DNA of 64,000 nucleotides from Neobacillus rhizophilus (GTDB taxonomy: Bacteria > Bacillota > Bacilli > Bacillales > Cytobacillaceae). The DNA lies in assembly GCF_018343535.1 (NCBI RefSeq), contig NZ_JAGYPF010000005.1, forward strand, positions 62,001-126,000. Reading direction: 5' to 3'. The position numbers and the translations under genes are program-made. Below the pieces are notes generated by a model. It had not been told where the DNA came from. It saw only the letters and a program-made list of their open reading frames with translations, and did not search any database. Shown here one piece after another: positions 26,633 to 35,860 of this stretch (positions are counted from its first letter, which is position 1; each line of letters opens with the position of its first letter).

Positions 26633-27235
26633 TTAACGAGAATAGAACTCGACGATAAGAGTTTCGTTAATTTCAGCAGGTAATTCAGAACGCTCTGGCA
26701 AGCGAGTGAAAGTACCTTCTAATTTGTCAGCATCGAAAGTTAAATAATCAGGAACGAAGTTAGTTGCTTCGATTGCTTCTTTGATTACATCTAGGTTGCG
26801 AGATTTTTCACGAACGCTGATAGTTTGGCCAGCAGCAACGCGGTATGATGGAATATCAACGCGAGCGCCATCAACTAGGATGTGGCCATGGTTAACTAAC
26901 TGACGAGCCGCACGGCGAGTGCGTGCAAGACCTAAACGATAAACTACGTTATCAAGACGAGATTCAAGAAGAACCATGAAGTTTTCGCCATGAACGCCGC
27001 CTAATTTGCCAGCTTTGTCGAATAGGTTGCGGAATTGACGCTCATTAACTCCGTACATATGACGAAGCTTTTGCTTCTCTTGTAACTGCAATCCATATTC
27101 AGAAAGCTTTTTGCGTTGGTTTGGACCATGTGGTCCAGGAGCGTAAGGACGCTTTTCTAATTCTTTACCTGTGCCGCTTAGAGAGATTCCAAGACGACGG
27201 GATAATTTCCAGCTTGGGCCGGTATATCGAGCCAT
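26633..27235 (-). CDS. rpsD: 30S ribosomal protein S4
   Basis: A 200-residue ribosomal protein. Seen: start MARYTGPSWKLSRRLG, PYAPGPHG, and the S4 RNA-binding domain ESRLDNVVYRLGLA / RRAARQLVNHGHILVDG near residues 92-126. Known: binds 16S rRNA early in 30S assembly and represses its own mRNA in Bacillus. AAAGGAGGAG before ATG 27235 sets the start; the 29-codon longer frame crosses the leader and is rejected. Monocistronic. Confidence 0.98.
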   Translation of the reverse strand: MARYTGPSWKLSRRLGISLSGTGKELEKRPYAPGPHGPNQRKKLSEYGLQLQEKQKLRHMYGVNERQFRNLFDKAGKLGGVHGENFMVLLESRLDNVVYRLGLARTRRAARQLVNHGHILVDGARVDIPSYRVAAGQTISVREKSRNLDVIKEAIEATNFVPDYLTFDADKLEGTFTRLPERSELPAEINETLIVEFYSR

Positions 27236-27300
27236 GAATGACTCCTCCTTTAAGTTTTTATTTTGGTAAAATAAAAACCGTAACGAAACATCGATAACAG

Positions 27301-27386
27301 CCATTTTGTTTTCATGCACCATCGCCCTAGCAGCTAAGGGTTACGCGATGCACCTTCGCAAGAAGCTCTTGCGAGGAACAAAATGG
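27301..27386 (-). promoter_or_regulatory. S4-type autoregulatory leader RNA of rpsD
   Basis: On the minus strand CCATTTTGTT (27386-27377) pairs with AACAAAATGG (27310-27301), enclosing TCGCAAGA-GCT-TCTTGCGA and further short stems. Place and form fit the Bacillales ribosomal S4 leader, where S4 binding represses translation. Identification rests on position and structure; I could not run a covariance model. Confidence 0.7.
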
Positions 27387-27432
27387 AACAGCTAATGTCG
27401 TTTCATAGGCTGCAATATTTTACACAAAGAGT

Positions 27433-27462
27433 ATTATATAATTTTTATTCGTGGTAAGTCAA
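27433..27462 (-). promoter_or_regulatory. SigA promoter of rpsD
   Basis: On the minus strand -35 TTGACT (27462-27457), 18-base spacer, -10 TATAAT (27438-27433), about 45 bases before the leader stem. Confidence 0.82.
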
Positions 27463-27576
27463 GCTAATTTTTATTATACACTGGATTCGGCCAAATTAGG
27501 TGTTTAACAGACTTCTCTTAATAAACATATACTAAAGAAAATTGAAATCGGTTTCATTCGGGAGGGGACCTGTATT

Positions 27577-27889
27577 TTGGAAATGAAGAAAGCCCGTTTT
27601 GAAACGGATGTGATTCATGCCGGTTATTGACCAAATGTACAGCCATACAACCCTTTGGAACAAAGAATATGACCGCCCGACTTTGTAATTGGAATTAATT
27701 AAAATTGCGGTAAGTTTGGGAGATACGGAAACATTAATCCAACATCCAGCGACAATGACTCACGCGGTCGTACCGGAAGAAGAGCGGCTGAAAATGGGAA
27801 TTGATAATACACTACTCCGCCTTTCTGTCGGCCTAGAAGCATGGGAGGATTTGAAAGAGGATTTAGAACAAGCGCTTGATAAAATATAA
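27577..27889 (+). pseudogene. Remnant of a methionine gamma-lyase-like (Cys/Met metabolism PLP) gene
   Basis: A GGGAGGGG site is followed by a TTG start and the typical N-terminus KKARFETDVIHAGY, which meets a stop codon after about 17 residues. The next part is out of frame. From about 27692 a different frame encodes the C-terminal end of the same family: IAVSLGDTETLIQHPATMTH ... LLRLSVGLEAWEDL. About 300 central residues, including the PLP lysine, are missing. Known: such enzymes cleave methionine or cystathionine-type substrates. Certainly inactive as a lyase; exact parent enzyme uncertain. Confidence 0.85.
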
Positions 27890-27911
27890 AACTCGCCGGC
27901 TGGCGAGTTTT
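27888..27911. terminator. Bidirectional hairpin between the pseudogene and ytsP
   Basis: AAAACTCGCC-GGCT-GGCGAGTTTT, perfect and with A/T ends on both sides. The arms equal the first hairpin of the family B elements, so it may be a remnant of one. Confidence 0.82.
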
Positions 27912-27914
27912 CAT

Positions 27915-28394
27915 TTATAAATGCTCGTTTAGGATAGCGACGAATTCCTCCAGCTTTTTTTGGTCCATTTCATCAAAACGGTTTTTTTCTGGTGAATCAA
28001 TATCTAGGACACCTATAACCTGATCACCTTTTACAAGTGGAATGACAATCTCTGACTGGGAGGCAGCATCACAGGCGATATGGCCTGGGAATTGATGCAC
28101 GTCTGCGACCCGAAGCGTTTCTCCTTTCCTGACTGCTGTCCCGCATACACCTTTTCCAACCGGAATACGGACACAGGCAGGCAGGCCTTGAAATGGTCCA
28201 AGCACTAATTCCCCGTCCTCCATCAAATAAAAGCCCACCCAGTTAATCCGGTCTAAAAATTGGTTTAACAAAGCGGAAGCATTGCTCAAATTGGCAATTT
28301 GATTTTTTTCATCGTGGATGAGGGCATGCAATTGCTTCTTTACTAATTCGTAATTTTCTTCACGGGTCCCTTTGTACATTTCGACGTTAAACAT
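27915..28394 (-). CDS. ytsP: GAF-domain free methionine-(R)-sulfoxide reductase YtsP
   Basis: A 159-residue single GAF domain protein. Seen: GPFQGLPACVRIPVGKGVCG with two of the redox Cys (about residues 98 and 108) and FPGHIACDAASQSEIVIP with a third (about 132), the fRMsr pattern. Known: reduces free Met-R-sulfoxide with thioredoxin. The ATG at 28394 follows AGGGGGAAAAAGG. It sits next to the methionine gamma-lyase-like remnant, so both once concerned methionine; that link is inference. Confidence 0.93.
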   Translation of the reverse strand: MFNVEMYKGTREENYELVKKQLHALIHDEKNQIANLSNASALLNQFLDRINWVGFYLMEDGELVLGPFQGLPACVRIPVGKGVCGTAVRKGETLRVADVHQFPGHIACDAASQSEIVIPLVKGDQVIGVLDIDSPEKNRFDEMDQKKLEEFVAILNEHL

Positions 28395-28547
28395 CCTTTT
28401 TCCCCCTATTTCTTAAAGTTTTATAGTCTATTTTAGCAGATTGAAAAGAAAAAAAGCAGACTTTGTCGATTTTTTCATAAAGGAATCCTTATCAAGGTAA
28501 AGAACAATTATATTAGGGGATTTTGTGTTCGAAAAGGGGGAAAAGGG

Positions 28548-29180
28548 ATGAAGAAAAGTTCAAAGGATTCGGTCGTCACAGCTGCTATTTTGTTGTTCAA
28601 TTCCAAAGGCTACTCAGGTACGTCGATAAGGGATATCGCTGATGCCGCGAAAGTAAATACGGCCACCATTGCTTACTACTTTGGCAACAAAGAGGGGCTT
28701 TTGGAATATTGTTTTACCTATTTTTTTGAACAGTACATCAATAAAATGGAAGCTTCTTTTGCCACCATTGAAAAAGGGGCAGCAATTTGTCTGAAGCGTG
28801 TTGTAGCGGATTTGCTCCATTATCAATGGGAAAACATTCAGCTTGCCAGCTTTGTGTACAGGGAAATGTCAATTGATTCGCAAATGGTAAGAGAAATCAT
28901 GGCCACCTATTCGTTGAAGGAAAAGTACTATCTTCAAAAGATATTTGAAAGAGGCTTTGAGTGGAATGAATTTCGGCCGCATTCGATTCCTTATTTAATT
29001 ATCCAGCTAAAGGGTCTCTTAATGATGCCGTTTATGAATACTCATTACATGAGAGAAGTGCTGTATGTTTTCCCAAATGAAAAGTTTTTCGAGCAAAAAT
29101 ATTTAAAGGATCTTTATCAATGGATTGACAAAACTCTTTGTTCCGATATTCAAATAAAAAAAGAAGCGATTATAAAGTAG
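28548..29180 (+). CDS. refZ: TetR-family regulator RefZ (YttP)
   Basis: A 210-residue TetR-type regulator. Seen: N-terminal helix-turn-helix GYSGTSIRDIADAAKVNTAT followed by IAYYFGNKEGLLEYCF at about residues 24-58. Known: RefZ (formerly YttP) lies before ezrA in B. subtilis, binds sites around the origin and affects FtsZ during sporulation. GGGGGAAAAGGG precedes the ATG. Assigned from synteny plus family; other TetR roles cannot be excluded from sequence alone. Confidence 0.87.
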   Translation: MKKSSKDSVVTAAILLFNSKGYSGTSIRDIADAAKVNTATIAYYFGNKEGLLEYCFTYFFEQYINKMEASFATIEKGAAICLKRVVADLLHYQWENIQLASFVYREMSIDSQMVREIMATYSLKEKYYLQKIFERGFEWNEFRPHSIPYLIIQLKGLLMMPFMNTHYMREVLYVFPNEKFFEQKYLKDLYQWIDKTLCSDIQIKKEAIIK

Positions 29181-29243
29181 AGTCCAGGATTTGAATCAAA
29201 GCCCTTAGCTGAAAAGTTCCCTCGAAATTATCTAAAAAAAGCT

Positions 29244-29291
29244 AAAGCACTGGCTGTCTTGATGAATTTATGCAGCAGAGTGCTTTTTTTG
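29244..29291 (+). terminator. Terminator after refZ
   Basis: AAAGCACT (29244-29251) pairs with AGTGCTTT (29279-29286) over a 27-base loop, followed by T residues. Confidence 0.7.
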
Positions 29292-29427
29292 TTTTTCTTT
29301 TACAAAAAAATTGAAATTACTAGTCAAAAATTGTCGTATACATGGTATCATTAAGGCATCGAATTTAATCATTAACGGATTTTTAAATAGATGAGAATGA
29401 CAGCTGTTCGGAACAGGAGGCTTGCAA

Positions 29428-31116
29428 GTGAAATATATAATAGGGTTATTTATCCTTATCCTTGCGATATTTGTATTAGGATATCTAATAAAGAAAAAGC
29501 ACTTTAAAGAAATGGACCATCTCGAGGCCTGGAAAATTGATTTGTTCAATAGACCAATTCCTGATGAAATGGCTAAAGTAAAACAGCTTAATATGACCGG
29601 ACAAACAGAGGAGCTTTTTGAGCGCTGGCGGAATGAATGGGACGATATTGTGACTGTCAAACTGCCGGATTTGGAAGAAATGCTGTTTGATGCAGAAGAA
29701 TACATAGACCGCTATAGATTCAAAAAAGCAAAAGAGGCTCAAAGCAAAATCACGGAAAAATTGCAAGAAACTGAAAATCAAGTAAACAAAATTATCGAAG
29801 AGCTTCATGAATTGGTCGGCAGTGAGGAAAAGAACCGTGTAGAAATTGAAGAATTGAAGGAGCTGTATCGAGAGACAAAGAAAACCTTGCTCGCGCATCG
29901 CCATAGCTTTGGCAATTCTGAGAAACATCTGGAAGCGGCGCTAACTGAGGTCATGGGGAAATTTCATGAATTCGATGAAAAGACAGAGCAAGGAAATTAC
30001 TTGGAGGCACGTGAAGTCGTCCTATTCATTCACGATAAACTAACTGGTATAAAGAATAATATGGATTTAATTCCGCAACTTTTAATTGAATGTCAGTCGC
30101 TGATTCCAAACCAGTTGGCCGAGGTAAGGTCTGGTTTACGGGAAATGTTGGAACAAGGGTATTATTTAGAACATGTCCATGTGGAAACAGAAATAGAGCG
30201 TCTAGAGGAAAAAATCAGAGAAAATTTAGCTTTAGTTGAAAAAAGCGAAGTTGATCAGGCTCAGGACGGAAATAAAGAAATAAAACAGCGGGTCGATATT
30301 CTTTTGGACCTTTTAGAAAAAGAGGTACATGCGAAGCATTTTGTGAAGAAAAATGAACAGGCAGCCAGTAGTCTGCTTGCTGATGCGGAAGAAGTGAATA
30401 AATATCTCGCATCGGAAGTCCTTCATGTACAGGCTACCTACCAATTGGCTGATCAGGATTTGGAAACACTGAACAATTTGGAAAGAGAGCTTGCTGCTGT
30501 TTATAAACGCTATGAAATATTAACAGAGAAAATAAAGCAAAACCAAACAGCTCAGTCCATCATGGGTGACGAATTAAATGAAATAAAGGAACACTTAGAC
30601 CTCATACGTGAGGAGCAGCAAACCTTTGTCTTTAAACTTCAAGCCCTTAGGAAGGACGAACTGGAAGCAAGAGACAAAGTCAAAGAATTGGCAAAAAAGG
30701 TTGGAGAAACCTTCCGCCTTGTTCAAAAACAAAATGTTCCAGGACTGCCTGAAGAATATCGGTATTTATTGGAGGATACGAACGAGAGCATCCAAAATGT
30801 CAGATACCAGCTCGAGGAAAAGCCTCTTAATATAGCGGCACTTAATCAGTATTTAGAGATTGCTGTTCTATCAGTTGATAAATTGGTAAATACTACTTTG
30901 GAATTGATAGAAAATGTTACGCTTGCTGAGAAGGCAATCCAATACGGGAATCGATACCGGAGTCAGTATCCTTCTGTTGCAAATGGATTAAGAAATGCAG
31001 AAGAGGCTTTTCGCCGTTATGATTATCAAGAGGCATTAGAGCAGGCTGCTGCTACGATCGAGGGGATCGACCCGGACGCATTGAAAAAAATAAAGACACC
31101 TGTAGCTATTGATTAG
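29428..31116 (+). CDS. ezrA: Septation ring formation regulator EzrA
   Basis: A 562-residue protein with an N-terminal membrane helix (about residues 2-21, IIGLFILILAIFVLGYL) and a long, charged, entirely helical cytoplasmic part with spectrin-like coiled coils. Known: EzrA binds FtsZ, limits extra Z-rings and recruits PBP1 to the division site. GTG 29428 lies 7 bases after AGGAGG (29415-29420); TTG 29422 is too close to that site. Neighbour refZ also affects FtsZ. Confidence 0.95.
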   Translation: MKYIIGLFILILAIFVLGYLIKKKHFKEMDHLEAWKIDLFNRPIPDEMAKVKQLNMTGQTEELFERWRNEWDDIVTVKLPDLEEMLFDAEEYIDRYRFKKAKEAQSKITEKLQETENQVNKIIEELHELVGSEEKNRVEIEELKELYRETKKTLLAHRHSFGNSEKHLEAALTEVMGKFHEFDEKTEQGNYLEAREVVLFIHDKLTGIKNNMDLIPQLLIECQSLIPNQLAEVRSGLREMLEQGYYLEHVHVETEIERLEEKIRENLALVEKSEVDQAQDGNKEIKQRVDILLDLLEKEVHAKHFVKKNEQAASSLLADAEEVNKYLASEVLHVQATYQLADQDLETLNNLERELAAVYKRYEILTEKIKQNQTAQSIMGDELNEIKEHLDLIREEQQTFVFKLQALRKDELEARDKVKELAKKVGETFRLVQKQNVPGLPEEYRYLLEDTNESIQNVRYQLEEKPLNIAALNQYLEIAVLSVDKLVNTTLELIENVTLAEKAIQYGNRYRSQYPSVANGLRNAEEAFRRYDYQEALEQAAATIEGIDPDALKKIKTPVAID

Positions 31117-31146
31117 GAAAAACCGATTGTCATATCGGTTTTTTTC
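31116..31146 (+). terminator. Terminator after ezrA
   Basis: AAAAACCGAT pairs with ATCGGTTTTT around TGTCAT, followed by TTC. Confidence 0.88.
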
Positions 31147-31149
31147 TTT

Positions 31150-31264
31150 GGCTAATAAGAAAGCATAAACTTTCTGTCGAAAGCTTTATACTATCTTTAC
31201 GCATAAATTCAACTACGCCTCATGAACCGTCCTATCGGACTCGCCAATCGGCTAGTTTTCATTT
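31150..31264 (-). repeat. Family B element with an extra outer hairpin
   Basis: Core on the minus strand as in the other copies (GCCGATTGGCGAG, GTCC-GATA-GGAC, GGTTCATGAGGCGTAG, TTGAATTTATGCG), extended by a stem AAACTTT-CTGTCG-AAAGCTTT at about 31167-31188. Lies between the ezrA terminator and nifZ. Confidence 0.8.
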
Positions 31265-31334
31265 GCTTTTTCAAAATAATAATTTATGGTAAGATTTATT
31301 TCGGCAAAGTGGTGTTAAAGGAAGGTTGTAAACC

Positions 31335-32480
31335 ATGATTTATTTTGATAATAGTGCAACGACTAAACCATATAAGGAAGTATTAAACTCATTTCTAACT
31401 GTTTCAAGTGAATATTTTGGGAATCCCTCATCATTGCACAGTTTCGGGGGACAGGCAGAAAAGCTTCTTTCCCAGGCAAGAGAACAATCAGCCAAGCTTA
31501 TTGGGGTTAAACCGAACGAATTATATTTTACCTCAGGTGGTACAGAAAGCAATAATCTTGCCATTAAAGGAGCAGCTTTAGGTAACCGAAACAGGGGGCG
31601 CCACCTGATTACATCAAGCGTGGAACATCCATCCGTTCTAACTGCAATGGAGCAGCTTGAGCAGGAAGGCTTTGAAATAACCCGCCTCCCTGTAGATAAG
31701 GCTGGGCGTGTATCTGTTGAGGATGTAAAAAGCTCGATTAGAAAAGATACCATTTTGGTTTCTATCATGCAGGTCAATAATGAGGTTGGCACCATTCAGC
31801 CCATTAAGGAAATAGGCCACATGTTAAAAAGCCACCCATCCGTTATATTCCACGTCGATGCGGTTCAGGGAATCGGCAAGGTTCATTTAGACATATACGA
31901 AAGCAGGATAGATTTATTATCCATATCGGCTCATAAAATCCACGGATTGAAGGGGACTGGTGCCCTTTTTATTCGTGAAGGAGTCAGGATAGCACCGCTT
32001 TTTTCCGGAGGAAATCAGGAACGGAAGATCCGCAGTGGTACGGAAAATGTCGCCGGTGCGGTTGCCATGGCAAAAGCACTCAGGATGACACTGGATAAAA
32101 GTGCTGAAGCAATGAAGAACATGGTTGAGCTTAAAAACTTGTTAAGAAATAAGTTAAATGAAATTGAAGAGATTCAAATCAATACTCCGATAGAAAACTC
32201 AGCGCAGCATATTTTAAATTTTTCTTTAAAAGGGATCAAATCAGAAGTGTTCATTCATGCTCTTGAGCAGAAAAACATTTTTGTATCAACCACGAGTGCA
32301 TGCTCTTCAAAAAAGAAGGCACCTAGCAATACTTTGCTTCAAATGGGAGTGCCTGAAGAACTTGCTGAAAGTGCAATAAGAATCAGCCTTTCCTTTGACA
32401 ATACAGAAGAAGAAGCAAGGAAGGCAATCTTAGAGATAGAAAAAACAGTAAAACATTTAGGAAGGGTAATGAATAAATGA
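31335..32480 (+). CDS. nifZ: Cysteine desulfurase NifZ (IscS-like)
   Basis: A 381-residue PLP enzyme of the NifS/IscS family. Seen: SVEHPSV (about 96-102), the PLP lysine in SAHKIHGLKGTG (about 200), and the persulfide Cys in STTSACSSKKK (about 322). Known: supplies persulfide sulfur to ThiI for 4-thiouridine in tRNA. GGAAGGTTGTAAACC precedes the ATG. The stop overlaps the thiI start as ATGA, so the two are translationally coupled. Confidence 0.95.
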   Translation: MIYFDNSATTKPYKEVLNSFLTVSSEYFGNPSSLHSFGGQAEKLLSQAREQSAKLIGVKPNELYFTSGGTESNNLAIKGAALGNRNRGRHLITSSVEHPSVLTAMEQLEQEGFEITRLPVDKAGRVSVEDVKSSIRKDTILVSIMQVNNEVGTIQPIKEIGHMLKSHPSVIFHVDAVQGIGKVHLDIYESRIDLLSISAHKIHGLKGTGALFIREGVRIAPLFSGGNQERKIRSGTENVAGAVAMAKALRMTLDKSAEAMKNMVELKNLLRNKLNEIEEIQINTPIENSAQHILNFSLKGIKSEVFIHALEQKNIFVSTTSACSSKKKAPSNTLLQMGVPEELAESAIRISLSFDNTEEEARKAILEIEKTVKHLGRVMNK

Positions 32481-33685
32481 ATTATGACCGTATATTAATC
32501 CGCTACGGGGAGATATCTACTAAGGGACGAAATCGCAATAAGTTTGTTGATAAACTTAGAAAAAGTGTGAGAATTGCCCTGACCCCGTTTCCAAATATCA
32601 AAATTGAAGCTAGCCGCGACCGGATGTATGTCCTATTAAATGGAGAAAACGGGATCGAAATCATCAAAAAATTAAAGAATATATTTGGGATTCAGTCCTT
32701 CAGCCCGGCCATAAAGGTCGAGCGGGAAATGGAGTCCATTAAAGAAGCGTCTTTAACATTAGTAAAGTCTCTCTATTTAGAGGGGCAAACCTTTAAGGTA
32801 ACAGCCAAAAGATCAGATAAAACCTTTGATCTGAATACAGATGAAATCAATAATGCCATAGGCGGCCATTTATTAACAAACATAGCAGGGATTAAGGTGG
32901 ATGTTCGAAATCCGGATATTAATTTACGGGTAGAGGTACGTAAAGAGGCCGTTTATTTGTCCTGCGAAACGATAAAGGGAGCGGGCGGACTTCCTTCAGA
33001 ATCAAGCGGAAAAGCCATGTTGATGCTTTCCGGAGGAATTGATAGCCCGGTAGCGGGATATATGGCAATGAAGCGGGGCCTGGAAATTGAAGCAGTTCAT
33101 TTTTTCAGTCCGCCGTTTACTAGTGAACGAGCAAAAGAAAAAGTTATTGACCTTTCAAAAAAACTGGCCGAGATGGCAGGCGGCTCAATAAAGCTTCATA
33201 TTGTGCCATTTACTGATGTTCAGCAGGCCATCCGCGAACAGGTGCCTGAAAATTATACGATGACTTCGACAAGAAGAATGATGCTCCGCATTACGGATGA
33301 AATACGCAAAAAACAAGAGGGGTTGGCCATAATTACTGGCGAAAGCCTTGGCCAGGTTGCCAGCCAAACACTTGAGAGCATGTATGCGATTAATGAAGTG
33401 ACAAATACACCGATTTTACGTCCCTTGATTTCGATGGACAAAACGGATATTATTAAAATCGCGAGTGAAATTGATACACTTGAAATTTCAAATCGGCCGT
33501 ATGAAGATTGCTGCACTATTTTTGTGCCAGCTTCACCAAAAACAAAGCCAAAAAGAGAAAAAGTGAATCAATACGAAAGTTATTTCGATTTTGAACCATT
33601 AATCCAAGAGGCTGTACAGGAAGTTGAAACGCTTGTCATAAAACCTGACCGTGAACCTCACTCGGAATTCAGTGAATTATTTTAA
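32477..33685 (+). CDS. thiI: tRNA 4-thiouridine synthetase ThiI
   Basis: A 402-residue protein: N-terminal ferredoxin-like and THUMP domains (about residues 1-165) and a PP-loop ATPase with MLSGGIDSPVAGYM (about 183-196). There is no C-terminal rhodanese domain, as usual in Bacillus. Known: adenylates U8 of tRNA and inserts sulfur received from the neighbouring desulfurase; cytoplasmic. A role in thiamine synthesis is less certain in the short form. Confidence 0.95.
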   Translation: MNYDRILIRYGEISTKGRNRNKFVDKLRKSVRIALTPFPNIKIEASRDRMYVLLNGENGIEIIKKLKNIFGIQSFSPAIKVEREMESIKEASLTLVKSLYLEGQTFKVTAKRSDKTFDLNTDEINNAIGGHLLTNIAGIKVDVRNPDINLRVEVRKEAVYLSCETIKGAGGLPSESSGKAMLMLSGGIDSPVAGYMAMKRGLEIEAVHFFSPPFTSERAKEKVIDLSKKLAEMAGGSIKLHIVPFTDVQQAIREQVPENYTMTSTRRMMLRITDEIRKKQEGLAIITGESLGQVASQTLESMYAINEVTNTPILRPLISMDKTDIIKIASEIDTLEISNRPYEDCCTIFVPASPKTKPKREKVNQYESYFDFEPLIQEAVQEVETLVIKPDREPHSEFSELF

Positions 33686-33729
33686 ACGTATTTAAGAATA
33701 TTTTGTGAACATTTACCAATTCTAAATTT

Positions 33730-33759
33730 GCATGAAGCTTAGGGGTTCTACACATTCTA
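33730..33759 (+). promoter_or_regulatory. SigG-type promoter of the SASP gene
   Basis: -35 GCATG (33730-33734), 18-base spacer, -10 CATTCTA (33753-33759), an excellent fit to the forespore SigG consensus. Places the gene in the late forespore regulon. Confidence 0.82.
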
Positions 33760-33782
33760 TACTCACAAGGAGGTGAGTATAG

Positions 33783-33989
33783 ATGGCTAACAATAACAGC
33801 TCTAACCAATTGCTAGTAAATGGAGCTCAACAGGCTCTAGACCAAATGAAGTATGAAATCGCTCAAGAATTTGGCGTAAACCTTGGTGCAGACACTACTT
33901 CACGCGCTAACGGATCTGTTGGTGGTGAAATCACTAAGCGTCTTGTATCAATGGCTGAATCACAATTAGGCGGCGGATTTGCTCGTTAA
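33783..33989 (+). CDS. Alpha/beta-type small acid-soluble spore protein
   Basis: A 68-residue SASP. Seen: the germination protease site region YEIAQEFGVNLGADTTSR and the second conserved block GGEITKRLVSMAESQL. Known: coats spore DNA, gives UV and heat resistance, and is degraded by GPR on outgrowth. ACAAGGAGGTGAG precedes the ATG. Its place after thiI matches sspA of B. subtilis, but paralogue naming among alpha/beta SASPs is uncertain, so no symbol is given. Confidence 0.97.
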   Translation: MANNNSSNQLLVNGAQQALDQMKYEIAQEFGVNLGADTTSRANGSVGGEITKRLVSMAESQLGGGFAR

Positions 33990-34012
33990 TTAAAAAAGAA
34001 TATAATGGCTAC

Positions 34013-34045
34013 AGAGAGCGGGATTTTTTCTCGCTCTCTCTTTTT
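34013..34045 (+). terminator. Terminator after the SASP gene
   Basis: GAGAGCG pairs with CGCTCTC, followed by TCTTTTTA. Confidence 0.85.
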
Positions 34046-34126
34046 ATTTTTCAGAAAAGGGCGTATAATTAGGACTAGGTAATAACATCAAATATAATAC
34101 ATTGTTACCAAGTGGAGGGGATATTA

Positions 34127-35710
34127 ATGAAGCGTGAAGATTTAATTGCACCGGAGAAATACAATCTTGTAGCCGAGGTTGAGCGGTTTGCGAAGGACCC
34201 ACACAAATTAGCTCTTAAATGGGAAAATGAATCAGGTGAAACCAAAGAGATTACATATGAAAATTTAATGAAGCAAGTAAATCAAGCCGGCAATGTCTTT
34301 GCCCAGAATGGATTACAAAAAGGTGATGTAGTTCTTGTCATAGTCCCGCGGCTGATTGAAGCATACGTTGTCTATCTGGCTGCATTAAAAGCAGGTATGG
34401 TTGTAATCCCAAGCTCGGAAATGCTAAGGGAAAAGGACCTTCAGTACCGTATTACCCATGGAGATGTAAAAGCAATCATTAGCTATTTTCCATATGTCGA
34501 TCAATTTATAGACATTGCAGAAGTACAAAAACTAGTCAGGTTTACAATCGGGGCCGACGTGGATGGGTGGAAACGATTGGATGCTGAAATGAAAGAAGCA
34601 TCAGATGAACTTCCACTTGCGGAAACCAACCGTGATGATATGGCTTTCTTATCCTATACCTCTGGTACAACAGGCAACCCTAAAGGGGTTGTTCACACGC
34701 ATGGATGGGCTTTTGCACACTTACGGACAGCAGCAGCCAAATGGCTTTGCATAGAAGAAAGCGATACTGTTTGGGCGACTGCCGGCCCTGGGTGGCAAAA
34801 GTGGATTTGGAGTCCATTCCTGTCGGTATTAGGGTCAGGGGCAACAGGATTCGTTTACAACGGCAAATTTGAGCCGAAAAAATATTTAAGCCTTCTTCAG
34901 AGATATGACGTCAATGTACTATGCTGTACACCAACTGAATATCGTTTAATGGCGAAGGTTGATAATTTAGCAGACTATCAGCTGCCAAATCTTCATAGTG
35001 CTGTATCTGCTGGCGAACCACTAAATCGTGAGGTTATTGATACATTCCGTAAATATTTCCATTTGGATGTTCGAGATGGCTACGGTCAAACAGAAAATAC
35101 ATTGCTTGTTGGAGTTACAAAAGGTATGGAGTTGAAACCTGGTTCCATGGGCAAACCAACGCCTGGCAATCGCGTTGAAATCATTAATGAAGAAGGTCAA
35201 GTTTGCGGCGTCGGTGAAGTAGGCGATATTGCTGTACACGTCGAAACCCCTGCCCTGTTTAAAAACTACTATAAAGATCCAGAAAGAACAGCCATGCAGT
35301 TCCGCGGTGATTATTATGTCACCGGAGATAAAGCGAAAATGGATGAAGACGGCTATTTTTGGTTTGAAGGACGAGGCGATGATATCATTATCAGCTCCGG
35401 CTATACGATTGGACCATTCGAAGTGGAGGATGCCCTTGTTAAGCACCCGTTTGTTAAAGAATGTGCAGTTGTGGCAAGTCCAGATGAAGTCCGTGGAAAT
35501 ATCGTTAAAGCCTTTGTCGTTCTAACAGAGAATGTGAACCAAGCTGATCCTGAATTGACAAAAACCCTTCAGGAGCATGTCAAAACGCTGACAGCACCAT
35601 ATAAGTATCCAAGAAAAATAGAGTATATACCAGAACTTCCAAAGACCACTTCTGGAAAAATTCGAAGAGTCGAGCTGCGTCAAAAAGAATTTGAAGCAGC
35701 CCAAAATTAA
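34127..35710 (+). CDS. ytcI: Acyl-CoA synthetase YtcI (MbcS-like)
   Basis: A 527-residue AMP-forming acyl-CoA synthetase, paralogue of AcsA. Seen: P-loop SYTSGTTGNPKGVVH (about residue 180), GYGQTENTLLV (about 316), hinge GRGDDIIISSGYTIGPFEVE, and catalytic lysine in PKTTSGKIRRVELR near 508-521. Known: relatives activate short or branched-chain fatty acids; YtcI substrate unknown. ATG 34127 follows GTGGAGGGG; GTG 34112 is part of that site. A SASP gene precedes it, as in B. subtilis. Confidence 0.9.
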   Translation: MKREDLIAPEKYNLVAEVERFAKDPHKLALKWENESGETKEITYENLMKQVNQAGNVFAQNGLQKGDVVLVIVPRLIEAYVVYLAALKAGMVVIPSSEMLREKDLQYRITHGDVKAIISYFPYVDQFIDIAEVQKLVRFTIGADVDGWKRLDAEMKEASDELPLAETNRDDMAFLSYTSGTTGNPKGVVHTHGWAFAHLRTAAAKWLCIEESDTVWATAGPGWQKWIWSPFLSVLGSGATGFVYNGKFEPKKYLSLLQRYDVNVLCCTPTEYRLMAKVDNLADYQLPNLHSAVSAGEPLNREVIDTFRKYFHLDVRDGYGQTENTLLVGVTKGMELKPGSMGKPTPGNRVEIINEEGQVCGVGEVGDIAVHVETPALFKNYYKDPERTAMQFRGDYYVTGDKAKMDEDGYFWFEGRGDDIIISSGYTIGPFEVEDALVKHPFVKECAVVASPDEVRGNIVKAFVVLTENVNQADPELTKTLQEHVKTLTAPYKYPRKIEYIPELPKTTSGKIRRVELRQKEFEAAQN

Positions 35711-35728
35711 TAAAATTTTATTACTTCC

Positions 35729-35760
35729 AGGCACACGGTTTGACCGTGTGCCTTTATAAT
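35729..35760 (+). terminator. Terminator after ytcI
   Basis: GGCACACGG pairs with CCGTGTGCC around TTTGA, followed by TTTAT. Confidence 0.82.
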
Positions 35761-35860
35761 GCATGAAAAATTTGTCAGGCATAAAAATCCCCAATCACTC
35801 CTAAATCAAGTTATAATAAAGAGTATTTCGAGAATAGAAAGAATTGGGGATGCGGAATTA

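Noticed and set aside
34127..35710. ytcI as a recent duplicate of acsA
   Set aside because: Motifs and length differ (527 against 572 residues) and both lie in their usual Bacillus contexts, so these are ancient paralogues.
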